From an uncultured Bacteroidales bacterium (GTDB lineage Bacteria; Bacteroidota; Bacteroidia; Bacteroidales; F082), in assembly GCA_900317155.1 (NCBI GenBank), contig ONFO01000025.1:1-45951 (forward strand): a stretch of DNA of 45,951 bases, written 5' to 3'. This document shows positions 1 to 12,580 of this stretch, in pieces. The position numbers were made by a program, and so were the translations under genes. Each line of letters opens with the position of its first letter. The first letter of the stretch is position 1. The notes beneath the pieces were generated by a model, which was not told the origin of the DNA, did no database searches, and saw only the letters and a list, made by a program, of their open reading frames with translations.

Positions 1-344
1 TCTTTACGACGTTCCTCGGTCAAAGCGGGGACGCTGATACGGAGGATTTCACCGTTGTTGATGGGGTTGAAGCCCAAGTTGGCGTTCAAGATGGCCTTGG
101 CGATGTTGCCGAGTGCGCTCTTGTCGAAGGGTTGCACCACAATCATGCGGGCGTCGGTGCAGCCGATGTTGGCGGTCTGCTCGATGGGCACCGTCGTGCC
201 GTAGTATTCAACCATAACGCCGTTCAGCATGGCTGGACTGGCTTTTCCTGCTCTAATGCCCTGAAATTCATGCTCCAAGTGCTTGATGGTGTTTTCCATG
301 CTTTCAGTGGCCTCGTCTAATACAAATTGAGAATCTTCAGTCAT
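1..344 (-). CDS. frr: Ribosome recycling factor, 5' part (C-terminus outside window)
   Basis: Reverse-strand reading from the ATG at 344 gives MTEDSQFVLDEATESMENTI and continues through EFQGIRAGKASPAML, VPIEQTANI and NPINNGEILRISVPALTEERRKD. These are the conserved blocks of ribosome recycling factor, which splits post-termination ribosomes together with EF-G. About 114 of the usual ~186 residues are present; the rest lies left of position 1. A -7 box sits about 20 bp upstream of the ATG. In most bacteria frr follows pyrH directly. Here pyrH lies about 5 kb away on the same strand with four unrelated genes between. The identification is firm because the motif blocks are continuous and in order. 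Confidence 0.96.
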   Translation of the reverse strand, partial: MTEDSQFVLDEATESMENTIKHLEHEFQGIRAGKASPAMLNGVMVEYYGTTVPIEQTANIGCTDARMIVVQPFDKSALGNIAKAILNANLGFNPINNGEILRISVPALTEERRK

Positions 345-363
345 ATTTTTCAGATTTTGGGTG

Positions 364-371
364 CAAAAGTA
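364..371 (-). promoter_or_regulatory. Bacteroidota -7 box (TACTTTTG) for frr
   Basis: The minus strand reads TACTTTTG, an exact match to TAnnTTTG, placed 19 bp before the frr ATG. The position fits a short leader. No convincing -33 TTTG was located, so this rests on the -7 match and spacing only. Confidence 0.5.
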
Positions 372-412
372 AAAATATTTCTTTTTCCAATCAAAAATCT
401 TGCCGTTTTTCT

Positions 413-2302
413 CTAATGGAGTGGCTCGTACAAACCTTTCAAAACAGGATTCTTATGGGTATAGTAATAACTCATCTTGGTCATGGCCAAGGTGTCGCAA
501 TGCTGGTTCCAAAGGTAAGTTTTGATGGTCTTGCCTTGGGCGGGCAGCTCTTCGTTGAAGTTGATGGCGCTTGCGATGACGTTGTCACCTTTTGGGAATT
601 TGCCGCTATAGGGTGAGAGACCGTGCCATAGCAGAAGGGAGTCGGTTTCGGTGTCGCGAATCTCGATGACCACGATGCAGTTGCGGAGACTGTCGGGGGC
701 TTCCACCTTTGCCACGATGCCCAAAGCTTCAACATCGTTAGGCAAGGAGTCGCAATTGAGGTAATAGGGCAGGCCCCATTCCCATCCTGGCATGACAACA
801 GTGTCGTCCGACAAGGTGTGAAGCAAATACTGGGCATCTTCTGTTGGGGTCTTGCTTAACGTCAGGTAACGCGAGGTGAACCAGTCTTTCTGCTCGATGA
901 GATAAGGGTAGTTGCCCACGGCAGCGGTTTCCCAGATAGGGCTGGCATAGTCGGTCCAGCCAAAGCCGAGCATGGAGGCTTCTTTGTGTTCGCTGAGCCA
1001 TTTGTTGAAGTCGCCCAATTCGGTATAACGGTTGAAGACAATGCGGTTTTCGACGTCGGTTTGCGCTTGGTAAAACTCAGCGGCTTCCCCGATTTCAGTG
1101 CGGGTGGCAAACTGAATCTTGTCGCCAAATTGTGCTTTGTCCTGCTGCATCTCGGCTGCAATCTGGTCGAAGCCTTGATGGTACATCAGGTCATAATGTC
1201 TGCGTGTCAAGACCAAAGAGGTAATGCCTATAAAAAGGATGGCGCCCACCACCAAGGCCGTCTGCCATGGCGAAAGCGTGCGACTTTGGAACAAGGAGAA
1301 GGCGACGATGATGACGAAAGGGTAACTGAAAATCAGCGTGCTATGCTGAATGATAGGTTCGCGGAGCAAGGAATAGGCGAAAGCGATGGCGAAGATGATG
1401 ACAAACCAAATCAAGCCAACCCAGCGTAAAGGATTCCTGCTCTTGTCGTGTTTGCCGAGAATGAGCGGCAATAGGATGATGATGCCTGTGGCAAACATGA
1501 ACAGTTGCGAATAGTTCATGGTGTATTGGATGAAGTCGGTGAGGAAGGTGGCTTTGGGCGCACTCAACCAGCCGCCGATGCTGCCGCTAACAAAGAGTTG
1601 CTGGTAAAAGACGGGTAGGGTGGGAAGAAACAGCATGACCGCAATTATTCCGCTGAGCCAATACGCTTTGCGCCGCTCCTTGGGTAAGAAGAACAAGCCC
1701 GTGAGGAAAATCAGTCCAGCTTGGGCGATGGAGAAATACTGCATCAATGAGCAAGCCCATGCCGAAAGTGCGAAACCGATGTAATCCCTTGTCGTCGTTT
1801 TCGTCCCGAAAACGACCTTGTGCCAGAACCACACCATCAGCAGTACAAAGAACAATCCCGCTGCATAAGGGCGCGCCAACTGACTATAGAACACCGTGAG
1901 CTGGCTGACGGCAAAGAAAGCCGCAGAGAACAGACCCACCTTGCGGTTGAACCACTGCCTTCCTATTAAATAAATAAGGTATACAGAACCGATGCCCATC
2001 AGCGCGAAAGGCAGTTTGACCCAAAACTCGCTCCAACCGAAGAGCTGCACCCAACCCCAAAGGAAAAGCTGCACCCCAATGGGATGGCTGTCGGGCATCA
2101 CACCAAGTTGGATGAAGTCATGGAAGTTGTCGAATCGGGTGCGAAGCAAGGCACTGAACTCATCGTGCATGAAAGGCACTTGGCCGAGTTTCCAAAGCCT
2201 TAACAGGGCCGTAACAAGAATGATGACAGCAATAAGAATGAGGTCGATGGTTTTGCTCGACGCATTATGGTTTTTCCGAAGATGATGGCTTCTTTTTTTC
2301 AT
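413..2302 (-). CDS. GT39/ArnT-like polytopic membrane glycosyltransferase
   Basis: A 629-aa protein with a GT-C architecture. A basic N-terminus (MKKRSHHLRKNH) is followed by a first membrane segment and a periplasmic loop with the acidic pair in FMHDEFSALLRTRF, where the catalytic Asp/Glu of the PMT/ArnT family sits. About ten hydrophobic segments follow up to roughly residue 400, then a soluble C-terminal domain of about 200 residues. Such enzymes move a sugar from a polyprenyl-phosphate donor to lipid or protein on the outer face of the inner membrane; acceptor and sugar cannot be read here. The frame is open to 2365, but the ATG at 2302 is preferred because a -7 box lies at 2353-2360. The gene is divergent from the ceramide operon. 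Confidence 0.8.
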   Translation of the reverse strand: MKKRSHHLRKNHNASSKTIDLILIAVIILVTALLRLWKLGQVPFMHDEFSALLRTRFDNFHDFIQLGVMPDSHPIGVQLFLWGWVQLFGWSEFWVKLPFALMGIGSVYLIYLIGRQWFNRKVGLFSAAFFAVSQLTVFYSQLARPYAAGLFFVLLMVWFWHKVVFGTKTTTRDYIGFALSAWACSLMQYFSIAQAGLIFLTGLFFLPKERRKAYWLSGIIAVMLFLPTLPVFYQQLFVSGSIGGWLSAPKATFLTDFIQYTMNYSQLFMFATGIIILLPLILGKHDKSRNPLRWVGLIWFVIIFAIAFAYSLLREPIIQHSTLIFSYPFVIIVAFSLFQSRTLSPWQTALVVGAILFIGITSLVLTRRHYDLMYHQGFDQIAAEMQQDKAQFGDKIQFATRTEIGEAAEFYQAQTDVENRIVFNRYTELGDFNKWLSEHKEASMLGFGWTDYASPIWETAAVGNYPYLIEQKDWFTSRYLTLSKTPTEDAQYLLHTLSDDTVVMPGWEWGLPYYLNCDSLPNDVEALGIVAKVEAPDSLRNCIVVIEIRDTETDSLLLWHGLSPYSGKFPKGDNVIASAINFNEELPAQGKTIKTYLWNQHCDTLAMTKMSYYYTHKNPVLKGLYEPLH

Positions 2303-2352
2303 TTCATTGGTAATAAGGAAGATATGCTCCAAAAAAGTAGCATTATGAACTG

Positions 2353-2360
2353 CAAATTTA
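2353..2360 (-). promoter_or_regulatory. Bacteroidota -7 box (TAAATTTG) for the glycosyltransferase
   Basis: The minus strand reads TAAATTTG, an exact TAnnTTTG match. It predicts transcription starting near 2346, downstream of the upstream in-frame ATG at 2365. This argues for translation from the ATG at 2302. Confidence 0.45.
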
Positions 2361-2413
2361 TACATTTATTCATTATTGTTGATTTTTTTGGGCCGTTGAA
2401 TTTCATAAAATCC

Positions 2414-2421
2414 TATTTTTG
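2414..2421 (+). promoter_or_regulatory. Bacteroidota -7 box (TATTTTTG) for the ceramide operon
   Basis: TATTTTTG is an exact TAnnTTTG match, with a TTTG at 2387-2390 as a possible -33 element (spacer 23, slightly long). The ATG of the first operon gene starts only 5 bp after the box, so the transcript would have almost no leader. Confidence 0.55.
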
Positions 2422-2425
2422 CACG

Positions 2426-5536
<3,111 letters not shown>

Positions 5537-5537
5537 C

Positions 5538-6245
5538 TTATTTCGTCACAAGCGTTCCGATGTTCTCGCCGCGCAAGACCTTCATCAGGTTACCGCGGGT
5601 GTTCATGTCGAAGACGTACATCGGCATGTCGTTTTCCTTGCACATGGTGAAGGCGGTCATGTCCATCACCTTCAGGTTGCGCTGATAGGCTTCGTCGTAG
5701 GTAATGTGTTCGAACTTGGTGGCCGTCGGGTCTTTCTCAGGGTCGGCGGTATAGATGCCGTCCACGCGGGTGCCTTTCAGGATGATGTCAGCCTTGATTT
5801 CGACGGCGCGTAATGCCGAACCTGTGTCGGTGGTGAAGAAGGGGTTGCCTGTGCCGGCACCCATCACCACGATGTGGCCTTCCTCAAGCAGGCGGATGGC
5901 TTTGGCGCTGCTCATCGTGTCGGCGATGCGGTCGATGTAAAGTCCTGCAAGCAGGGTGGCTTTTTGTCCTTTGCTCTGCAAAGTGGATTGCATGGCCATC
6001 GAGTTGATGACGGTGGCGAGCATGCCCATATAGTCGCCTTGGATGCGGTCCATGCCTTTCGAGGCACCTTGCAGGCCGCGATAGATGTTGCCGCCTCCGA
6101 TGACGATGCCTATTTGCACGCCAGCTTTTGCTGCTTCAATGATTTCATCGGCATAGTCGTTCAGTCTTTGCGGATCGATGCCGTATTGCTGGCTGCCCAT
6201 CAGGGCTTCGCCACTGAGTTTTAGGAGTACGCGATTGTATTTCAT
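5538..6245 (-). CDS. pyrH: UMP kinase
   Basis: A 235-aa amino-acid-kinase-fold enzyme that phosphorylates UMP to UDP. It begins MKYNRVLLKLSGEALMG and has the family blocks GVQIGIVIGGGNIYRG, GDYMGMLATVINSMA, VVMGAGTGNPFFTTDT, ALRAVEIKADIILKGTRVDG and FDMNTRGNLMKVLRGENIGT. The start at 6245 matches the family; the open frame runs 7 codons further but adds only AT-rich repeat sequence. The usual partner frr is about 5 kb downstream. The 74 bp upstream is AT-rich word repeat. Confidence 0.96.
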   Translation of the reverse strand: MKYNRVLLKLSGEALMGSQQYGIDPQRLNDYADEIIEAAKAGVQIGIVIGGGNIYRGLQGASKGMDRIQGDYMGMLATVINSMAMQSTLQSKGQKATLLAGLYIDRIADTMSSAKAIRLLEEGHIVVMGAGTGNPFFTTDTGSALRAVEIKADIILKGTRVDGIYTADPEKDPTATKFEHITYDEAYQRNLKVMDMTAFTMCKENDMPMYVFDMNTRGNLMKVLRGENIGTLVTK

Positions 6246-6319
6246 GATTTTAGATTTATAATTCAAGATTTAATATTTAAAATTTAAAATTTGAGATTCA
6301 AAATTTAAGGATTTGGGAT
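6246..6319. repeat. AT-rich word repeat (TTTAAATTC-like) upstream of pyrH
   Basis: This spacer is built from variants of a 9-10 base word such as AATTTAAAAT, AGATTTATAA and GATTCAAAAT. Similar strings precede secA (12291-12331), the toxin-antitoxin remnant (26648-26690) and the 1,326-aa protein (27336-27400). No protein or clear promoter box is visible in it. Confidence 0.6.
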
Positions 6320-8872
6320 TTAGAATTTGAGGATTCTTGTGGTGGTTCCTTGAGTTGACTTGATGAAATATACGCCATTGGCCAGGGATGAGACGTCAAT
6401 CGTGTTGCTTCCCGCGTTGATTTGGATTGTCATCAGTGGCTGACCAATCGTATTATATAAGGTGAGGGTGCCTTGAACACCGCTTTCAATTGTCAGTGTG
6501 GAAGTGACATGGGTTGGATAAACGTTGAAGCGTGTTTGCTCTTGTTCGCCAATGCCAACGGTGGTTTCCACCACAATCGGGCCTGCTTGCACCGATTCCC
6601 CTTGAGGATAGACCGCTGAGATGGTATAACGGTGGCTGCCCGTTGGCAGATCATAGTCCTCGTAACTCATCTCGGTGACGGTGGCCACGAGGGCATCGTC
6701 TCGGTAGAGTTTGTAGGCATTCGGTTCACCTTCGATGGGGAGGTTCCATGTGAGTTTGACGTTGTCGTTGCCAAAGACTTCAGCGGCAAAATCAGTGGGT
6801 GGATAGAGGATAACTGCCTCAGCGTATTTCATGCAAGAGGCAAAGCCCTGCAAACCGTCGTCGGAATAGGCCACATAGAGGGCTCCGTCGATGGCAGTAA
6901 TGCATGGATCGTCCATGGAACCTTCCGAGACGAGGCTTGGCCCAACGTAACTCCATTCCTCCTCATATTGCAGCACACTTAGGTAGTTCGACTGCCCTTC
7001 GTTGACGAAAGCCACGGTGAACTTGCCTTCGTTGAAGCAAGCACTGAGTTCAGATACGGCTCCTTCCGCGAGGTTGTCGCCAAGACTTTCAAAATCACTG
7101 CCGTTGAAACGGACGGCTCGGAGTTGATAAGAAGGATAGGCACAATACGCAAGATAAGGCATGTCGTTTTCGTCAAGTGCCATGCTTTGGTAGAAATAGA
7201 GGTTGTCGATGCCGCTCCCCACAGCAACCCATTCTCCGTTTTCGAATTTTCTGACTTTCAGGGTATTGCTGGTCATATAATCAGCGTAACTGATGTAAGG
7301 CGTGTTGTTGCTGTCGAAGACCAATTCTTGATGGCAGGCGTATTCCGCGTCTGGAACATAAATGCCCGTACCGCTCACAGGCACCCAGCTGTCGTTCTCC
7401 AATTTGAACACGACCCCCTTGTAGCCTTGTGAAACATCACGAGCAACGAGGTAGGGCAAGTCGTTGTTGTCGAGGACGATATGCGTCTCCACGCTGCTGA
7501 AGGCACTGCCTATGGGAGTCCATTGGCTGCCGTCCCACTTGAAAGCATACCCATTGTCACTTTGGTCGGAGTAGGCCACATACACATCGCCGTTGGAAGC
7601 CAAATCCATGCCGCCTGCTGAAACCGAACAGGAAGTGCTGATGCTGCCCATCTGCTCCCAAGTGTCGGTACCTGCGGCGTTTTTGTATAAAACAGGAGTG
7701 CTGTTCTCGTTTCCAAACACATACAGGTTGCGTTCATTGTCCATCTTTATTCCAAACACTTGGAAGGCGTTTTGCGAGAATCCACGAGGTCCCACATATT
7801 CCCAACTCCCGCTCAGGGGCTCGTCGACGATGATGGTGAAATTCTGAATCGTGCTATGGATGCATTCCGACAATTCCAGACGCACCTCGTAGCTTCCCGG
7901 TTGGTCAGGAATACCGTAAAGGCAGGCAGATTCTCCGTCGTATTGCTCTAACGTCAGCCAACTCGGGCCTTGTAAAAGAGTGATGTTGACATAGTCAGCG
8001 GGGTCGGGGTCGTGGAAATACACATTATATAGGTAATTGAGGTTGGCGTAGGACTCGGTCTTCGGTGTCGAGGTGAAAAGGGGCGCGGCTGTCTCTTCGC
8101 CATTGAGATAGGGACTCTTCACAGCGTTTTCCACGGTGCCGTCAGGAGCGATGAGGAGGCCGATGATGCGCACATAGTTGTAATCATAGTTTTCATCAAG
8201 TGTGTAAGTGAACTCATAACTAGCTGTTTGTCCGCTTGGCAACGAACTCGGGAACGAGCCTTGTATGCCATCATAATCGCAGAGCAGTTGCCGTCCCACG
8301 TGGTCGTAGGCGATGCGCTCGGCAGGGATGGGGTTAGGTAGGTTCTCGTACCCACCCATGGGTCCATAACCGCCTCCGCTGTAGGAGTTGGTTTGGTTGT
8401 AGGAGGGCGCTGGTCCAGTCACACCATCTTCGGTGAGGATGGCCGCGAAACGGTAGTCGCCGCTCATGTTCTCCAAGGCCGTGGCAGATACATGAGCTGT
8501 CAGTAGCCTTGTGGCAGGGTCGTAATCACAGGTGATGCCCATGTTCACTTTTGGCGTGACTTGGCTCTCTTGTTCCACTTTCGAGAACCAGTTCTGTGTT
8601 TCTTGGGCAAGGAAGTGCCGCCCGATGTTGGCTGAAGGCGCACCGAGAAGGCCTGAAGCATTGTAATAGTCGTTGTTGGCCATCGGGTCGCTGCTGTGGA
8701 TGGCGACGAAGATGACGTTGTCGTGGGTGCCGCAGAGCGAGTCACCGTAGTAGATGCCTCTCGGGCACCATTGGCACCAGGTGCCGGTCAGTTCCTCGAC
8801 GAGGACGTTCTTTTGTGCAAAGCCGATGTTGAAGGTATATAGCAACATCGCGGTGAAGAATAGTTTTTTCAT
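6320..8872 (-). CDS. Secreted Omp28-like multidomain protein, T9SS cargo
   Basis: An 850-aa secreted protein. Signal peptide MKKLFFTAMLLYTFNIGFAQ; an Omp28/thioredoxin-like domain with a CxxC in GTWCQWCPRG and the stretch GAPSANIGRHFLAQE (about residues 20-265); an Ig/cadherin-like segment (about 265-355); a beta-propeller-like block with repeated VYVAYSD, PYISYAD and PYLAYCA strands (about 355-670); a fibronectin III-like domain (PTDFAAEVFGNDNVKLTWNL); and a C-terminal T9SS type A sorting domain (FNVYPTHVTSTLTIE to NGVYFIKSTQGTTTRILKF). It would be exported by Sec, moved across the outer membrane by T9SS and surface-anchored or released. The physiological role is unknown. A -7 box lies 24 bp upstream. 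Confidence 0.85.
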   Translation of the reverse strand: MKKLFFTAMLLYTFNIGFAQKNVLVEELTGTWCQWCPRGIYYGDSLCGTHDNVIFVAIHSSDPMANNDYYNASGLLGAPSANIGRHFLAQETQNWFSKVEQESQVTPKVNMGITCDYDPATRLLTAHVSATALENMSGDYRFAAILTEDGVTGPAPSYNQTNSYSGGGYGPMGGYENLPNPIPAERIAYDHVGRQLLCDYDGIQGSFPSSLPSGQTASYEFTYTLDENYDYNYVRIIGLLIAPDGTVENAVKSPYLNGEETAAPLFTSTPKTESYANLNYLYNVYFHDPDPADYVNITLLQGPSWLTLEQYDGESACLYGIPDQPGSYEVRLELSECIHSTIQNFTIIVDEPLSGSWEYVGPRGFSQNAFQVFGIKMDNERNLYVFGNENSTPVLYKNAAGTDTWEQMGSISTSCSVSAGGMDLASNGDVYVAYSDQSDNGYAFKWDGSQWTPIGSAFSSVETHIVLDNNDLPYLVARDVSQGYKGVVFKLENDSWVPVSGTGIYVPDAEYACHQELVFDSNNTPYISYADYMTSNTLKVRKFENGEWVAVGSGIDNLYFYQSMALDENDMPYLAYCAYPSYQLRAVRFNGSDFESLGDNLAEGAVSELSACFNEGKFTVAFVNEGQSNYLSVLQYEEEWSYVGPSLVSEGSMDDPCITAIDGALYVAYSDDGLQGFASCMKYAEAVILYPPTDFAAEVFGNDNVKLTWNLPIEGEPNAYKLYRDDALVATVTEMSYEDYDLPTGSHRYTISAVYPQGESVQAGPIVVETTVGIGEQEQTRFNVYPTHVTSTLTIESGVQGTLTLYNTIGQPLMTIQINAGSNTIDVSSLANGVYFIKSTQGTTTRILKF

Positions 8873-8895
8873 GGTGAATTGGTTTTATTTGCTCG

Positions 8896-8903
8896 CAAAA
8901 ATA
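8896..8903 (-). promoter_or_regulatory. Bacteroidota -7 box (TATTTTTG) for the 850-aa Omp28-like gene
   Basis: The minus strand reads TATTTTTG followed by GC, 24 bp before the ATG at 8872. It lies between the secA terminator and the gene, consistent with independent transcription. Confidence 0.55.
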
Positions 8904-8920
8904 GCATTTTTTTAGAATGC

Positions 8921-8959
8921 TTAAACAAAACGAGCGGAATTAAACCCTAATTCCGCTCG
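8921..8959 (-). terminator. Rho-independent terminator of secA
   Basis: A perfect 12-bp stem (8931-8942 pairs with 8948-8959; CGAGCGGAATTA and its complement) has a 5-base loop and is followed on the minus strand by TTTTGTTT. It lies 21 bp past the secA stop codon. The other side also has a T run, so it could act on both strands. Confidence 0.85.
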
Positions 8960-8980
8960 TGTTTTTATAATGATGGACAC

Positions 8981-11900
8981 TTATTCGGCAGCCTCAAGCC
9001 TTCCGTGGCAGTTCTTGTACTTCTTGCCACTACCGCAAGGGCATGGGTCATTTCGCCCCACTTTCACCTCTTTGCGGATGGGCTGGGTGACTTGCTTCTG
9101 CTGCGTGTCGCTGTGCGACTGGGCCAACAGATCTTGACGCTGCTCACGGATCTTCGACTTGTCGATGCCTTGCGGACCACGCGACTCGCGCACGGCGTTC
9201 GGGTCTTGTGTCGGGATGTCGGCACGCATCAAGAAGGAGATGACGTCCTCGTTGATGTTCTCCAACATGGCCTTGAACAGGTTAAACGACTCCAATTTGT
9301 ATATGACCAACGGGTCTTTCTGCTCGTAGGAGGCGTTTTGCACCGATTCCTTCAGGTCGTCGAGTTCGCGGAGGTGCTCCTTCCAGGCATTGTCGATGAG
9401 GCCGAGGGTGATGCTCTTCTCGATGCAGAGGTTCACCTCGCGGGCACCGTTTTCGACAGCCTTCTTCAGGTTGACGATGACGTTCATGCCGCGCTTGCCG
9501 TCGGTAATCGGGATGGCGATGTTCTCAAAGTGGGTCTGGTTCTCATACACGTTCTTGATGACCGGCAAGGTCTTCTCGCCGATGATACGGGCTTTGTCAC
9601 GATAGTGCTCGAGGGCAGCATCAAACAATTTCTCGGCCAGTTCCTTGGTTTTCATCCTGTCGAATTCCTCTTCCGTGAAGGGTGCATCGATGCCCATGGC
9701 GGAGAGCAGCTCCAACTTGAAGCCTTCATAGTCCTTGGCGTCTTGATATTCTTCAATCAGTTTCTCGCCAAAGTCGAACATCATGTTGTTCAGGTCGATG
9801 GAGAGTCGTTCGCCAAACAAGGCGTGACGGCGTTTCTTGTAGATGACCTCACGCTGGGCGTTCATCACGTCATCATATTCGAGCAAGTGCTTACGTACGC
9901 CGAAATGGTTCTCTTCAACCTTTTTCTGTGCCTTCTCGATCTGCTTGGTAATCATCGGGTGTTGGATGACTTCGCCTTCCTGCAAGCCCATGCGGTCCAT
10001 GATGCCTGCGATACGCTCGGAACCGAACATACGCATCAGGTTGTCTTCCAACGAGACGTAGAACTGTGAACTACCCGGGTCGCCTTGACGTCCGGAACGA
10101 CCACGCAACTGACGGTCGACACGGCGTGACTCGTGGCGCTCGGTGCCGATGATGGCCAGACCGCCAGCTTCTTTGACGCCAGGCCCTAACTTGATATCGG
10201 TACCACGACCAGCCATGTTGGTGGCGATGGTCACGGTGCCTGCCTGACCGGCTTCTTTCACGATCTGTGCTTCCTTGAAGTGCAGCTTGGCGTTCAGTAC
10301 ATTATGAGGGATGTTCTTTCGCGTCAGCATGCGGCTGAGCAACTCGGAGACTTCCACCGAGGTGGTACCCACCAGCACGGGTCGACCTGCATTGACCAAT
10401 CTTTGGATTTCGTCGATGACGGCGTTGTATTTCTCGCGCTTGGTCTTGTAAATCATATCTTCCTGGTCGATACGGGCGATGGGGCGGTTGGTCGGGATGA
10501 CGACCACATCGAGTTTGTAGATGTCCCAGAACTCGCCCGCTTCCGTCTCAGCGGTACCGGTCATACCAGCCAGCTTGTGGTACATACGGAAGTAGTTCTG
10601 CAAGGTGATGGTGGCGTAGGTCTGCGTGGCGGCTTCCACCTTCACGTTTTCCTTGGCCTCCACGGCTTGGTGCAGGCCGTCGCTCCAACGGCGGCCTTCC
10701 ATGATACGGCCCGTCTGTTCGTCAACGATCTTGACTTTGTTGTCGATGATGACATAGTCGACATCTTTCTCAAACAAGGTGTAGGCTTTCAGCAGTTGCT
10801 GCACGGTGTGCAAACGCTCCGACTTCTCGGCGAAGTTACGCATCAGCTCGGCTTTGCGCAGCACTTTCTCATCATTGGTCAGGTTGGAGTGCTCCAGTTC
10901 GGCCACCTCACTACCTACATCAGGGATGATGAAGAACTCTGGGTCGTTGTAGGCAAGCGCGAGTTGTTCGCTGCCCTTGTCAGTGAGGACAACGGTATTC
11001 AGTTTCTCATCGATGACGAAGTAGAGCTCGTCGTCGATGATGTGCATGTTCTCGTTACGGTTCTGCATATAGAAGCCCTCAGTCTTCTGCAGCAGGCTCT
11101 TCATGCCTTCCTCGCTGAGGAACTTGATGAGGGCGTTATTCTTGGGCAGACCGCGGTAGGCGCGGAAGAGTTGGTCGGCGCCGTGTTTCTTTTCGTCCTC
11201 GGTAGCGTTGGGGTCGGTGAGGATCCTCTTGGCTTCGGCCAAAATCGATGTCACATAACGCTTCTGAGCTTCGAAAAGCTTGACCACGTCAGGTTTCAGC
11301 TGGTCGAATTCCTGCTGGTCGCCGCGTGGCGTGGGACCGCTGATGATCAAAGGCGTACGGGCATCGTCAATCAACACCGAGTCGACCTCGTCGACGATGG
11401 CGTAGTGGTGTTTGCGTTGCACCAACTCTTCGGGGTTGCCTGTCATATTGTCACGCAGGTAGTCGAAACCGAACTCGTTGTTGGTACCATATGTGATGTC
11501 GCAGTTATAAGCGCGGCGACGTGCGGCGGAGTTGGGCTCGTGCTTGTCGATGCAGTCCACGGTGAGGCCGAGGAATTCGTACATCGCGCCCATCCATTCG
11601 GAGTCACGTTTGGCCAAGTAGTCGTTCACGGTGACGACGTGGACACCTTTGCCGGCGAGGGCGTTCAGGTAGACGGGTAGGGTAGCCACGAGGGTCTTAC
11701 CTTCACCAGTGGCCATCTCGGCGATCTTACCTTGGTGCAACACGATACCGCCTATGATTTGGCAGTTGTAGTGCACCATGTCCCAAGTCACCATGTTGCC
11801 GCCAGCCATCCAGCTGTTCTTGTAGTAAGCCTTGTCGCCCACGATGGTGACGTGCTCGTATTTGGCAGCCAGCTCGCGGTCGAGGTCGGTGGCAGTCACC

Positions 11901-12283
11901 TCCACGGTCTCGTGTTCGCAGAAATATTTGGCGGCGGCTTTCACCACCGAGAACGCCTCGGGAAGGATCTCGTTCAGCGCCTCTTCGATGTGGTCGAGTT
12001 CCTGTTTCTCGAGCTTGTCGATTTGGTTGTAGAGTTTCTCTTTCTCGTCGGGCTCCATGTCGGGGTTGGCTTCGGCCTTGGCTTTCAGCTCGGCGATTTC
12101 GGCCACCTCGGTGGCGGTCTTGTTCTTGATGTATTCCTTGAATTCTTGTGTCTTATGTCTCAGGTTGTCGATGTCGAGTTTCACGATTTGATCGTAAGCC
12201 TTGAGTGTCTTTTGGAGTATGGGCTCCAGGGCCTTGTTGTCGCGTGAGGCCTTGTCGCCGAAGAGTTTTTTGAAAAATCCCAT
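8981..12283 (-). CDS. secA: Preprotein translocase ATPase SecA
   Basis: A 1,100-aa motor of Sec export. Walker [10 protein letters not shown] near residues 191-198, DEAD-like [46 protein letters not shown] and the arginine-rich [19 protein letters not shown] are all intact. A zinc-binding SEC-C tail ([19 protein letters not shown]) closes the protein. The length exceeds the ~900 aa of E. coli SecA, as is usual in Bacteroidota, with an extended N-terminal helical part and an insertion around residues 330-400. The start [11 protein letters not shown] is the only plausible one. It serves all Sec-dependent cargo here, including the T9SS substrates. It is monocistronic, with its own -7 box and a strong terminator. 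Confidence 0.98.
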   Translation of the reverse strand: MGFFKKLFGDKASRDNKALEPILQKTLKAYDQIVKLDIDNLRHKTQEFKEYIKNKTATEVAEIAELKAKAEANPDMEPDEKEKLYNQIDKLEKQELDHIEEALNEILPEAFSVVKAAAKYFCEHETVEVTATDLDRELAAKYEHVTIVGDKAYYKNSWMAGGNMVTWDMVHYNCQIIGGIVLHQGKIAEMATGEGKTLVATLPVYLNALAGKGVHVVTVNDYLAKRDSEWMGAMYEFLGLTVDCIDKHEPNSAARRRAYNCDITYGTNNEFGFDYLRDNMTGNPEELVQRKHHYAIVDEVDSVLIDDARTPLIISGPTPRGDQQEFDQLKPDVVKLFEAQKRYVTSILAEAKRILTDPNATEDEKKHGADQLFRAYRGLPKNNALIKFLSEEGMKSLLQKTEGFYMQNRNENMHIIDDELYFVIDEKLNTVVLTDKGSEQLALAYNDPEFFIIPDVGSEVAELEHSNLTNDEKVLRKAELMRNFAEKSERLHTVQQLLKAYTLFEKDVDYVIIDNKVKIVDEQTGRIMEGRRWSDGLHQAVEAKENVKVEAATQTYATITLQNYFRMYHKLAGMTGTAETEAGEFWDIYKLDVVVIPTNRPIARIDQEDMIYKTKREKYNAVIDEIQRLVNAGRPVLVGTTSVEVSELLSRMLTRKNIPHNVLNAKLHFKEAQIVKEAGQAGTVTIATNMAGRGTDIKLGPGVKEAGGLAIIGTERHESRRVDRQLRGRSGRQGDPGSSQFYVSLEDNLMRMFGSERIAGIMDRMGLQEGEVIQHPMITKQIEKAQKKVEENHFGVRKHLLEYDDVMNAQREVIYKKRRHALFGERLSIDLNNMMFDFGEKLIEEYQDAKDYEGFKLELLSAMGIDAPFTEEEFDRMKTKELAEKLFDAALEHYRDKARIIGEKTLPVIKNVYENQTHFENIAIPITDGKRGMNVIVNLKKAVENGAREVNLCIEKSITLGLIDNAWKEHLRELDDLKESVQNASYEQKDPLVIYKLESFNLFKAMLENINEDVISFLMRADIPTQDPNAVRESRGPQGIDKSKIREQRQDLLAQSHSDTQQKQVTQPIRKEVKVGRNDPCPCGSGKKYKNCHGRLEAAE

Positions 12284-12357
12284 TTATTTTCAGTGATTTA
12301 AAGATTCAAAATTTAAGATTTAAAATTCAATGGTTTGCCACTTGCACAAAATTCGTG

Positions 12358-12365
12358 CAAAGGTA
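12358..12365 (-). promoter_or_regulatory. Bacteroidota -7 box (TACCTTTG) for secA
   Basis: The minus strand reads TACCTTTGCAC, a full TAnnTTTG match, 74 bp before the secA ATG. The AT-rich word repeat would lie inside the leader. Confidence 0.55.
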
Positions 12366-12469
12366 GGGAATTTCCGTGAATTGGTGAAAATATGCGACAA
12401 AAAGTCAGAAAAACAATTGTTTTAGGATACGAAAAGCAAACCGTTCGAATTGTTCTGAAAAAAATCTGA

Positions 12470-12502
12470 TTTTATGCAATAAATACGCTGTACTGCATAA
12501 AA
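12470..12502. repeat. 9-bp inverted repeat TTTTATGCA / TGCATAAAA
   Basis: TTTTATGCA at 12470-12478 is the exact complement of TGCATAAAA at 12494-12502, with 15 bases between. A further GATGCATAAA follows at 12526-12532. The pair lies 48 bp upstream of the -7 box of the next gene and could be an operator. There is no T run to suggest a terminator. Confidence 0.4.
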
Positions 12503-12549
12503 AAGTATGTTTTTTGTGCAATAGGATGCATAAATTGAATAAAAAGTCG

Positions 12550-12557
12550 TATTTTTG
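12550..12557 (+). promoter_or_regulatory. Bacteroidota -7 box (TATTTTTG) for the DUF4143 ATPase
   Basis: TATTTTTG is an exact TAnnTTTG match 23 bp before the ATG at 12581. No well-spaced -33 TTTG was found. Confidence 0.5.
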
Positions 12558-12580
12558 TCAGCGAAATAAGATAATAGAAC

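Larger units (their letters stand above)
12284..12580. other. Divergent regulatory region between secA and the DUF4143 ATPase
   Basis: This 297-bp spacer holds an AT-rich word repeat next to secA (12291-12331), the secA -7 box, an AT-rich middle, a 9-bp inverted repeat and the -7 box of the rightward gene. No coding sequence is apparent. Confidence 0.7.

Noticed and set aside
10280-11680. 466-aa open frame opposite secA
   Set aside because: It is antisense to highly conserved secA sequence; its His/Val/Asp-rich composition is the typical shadow of a real gene.
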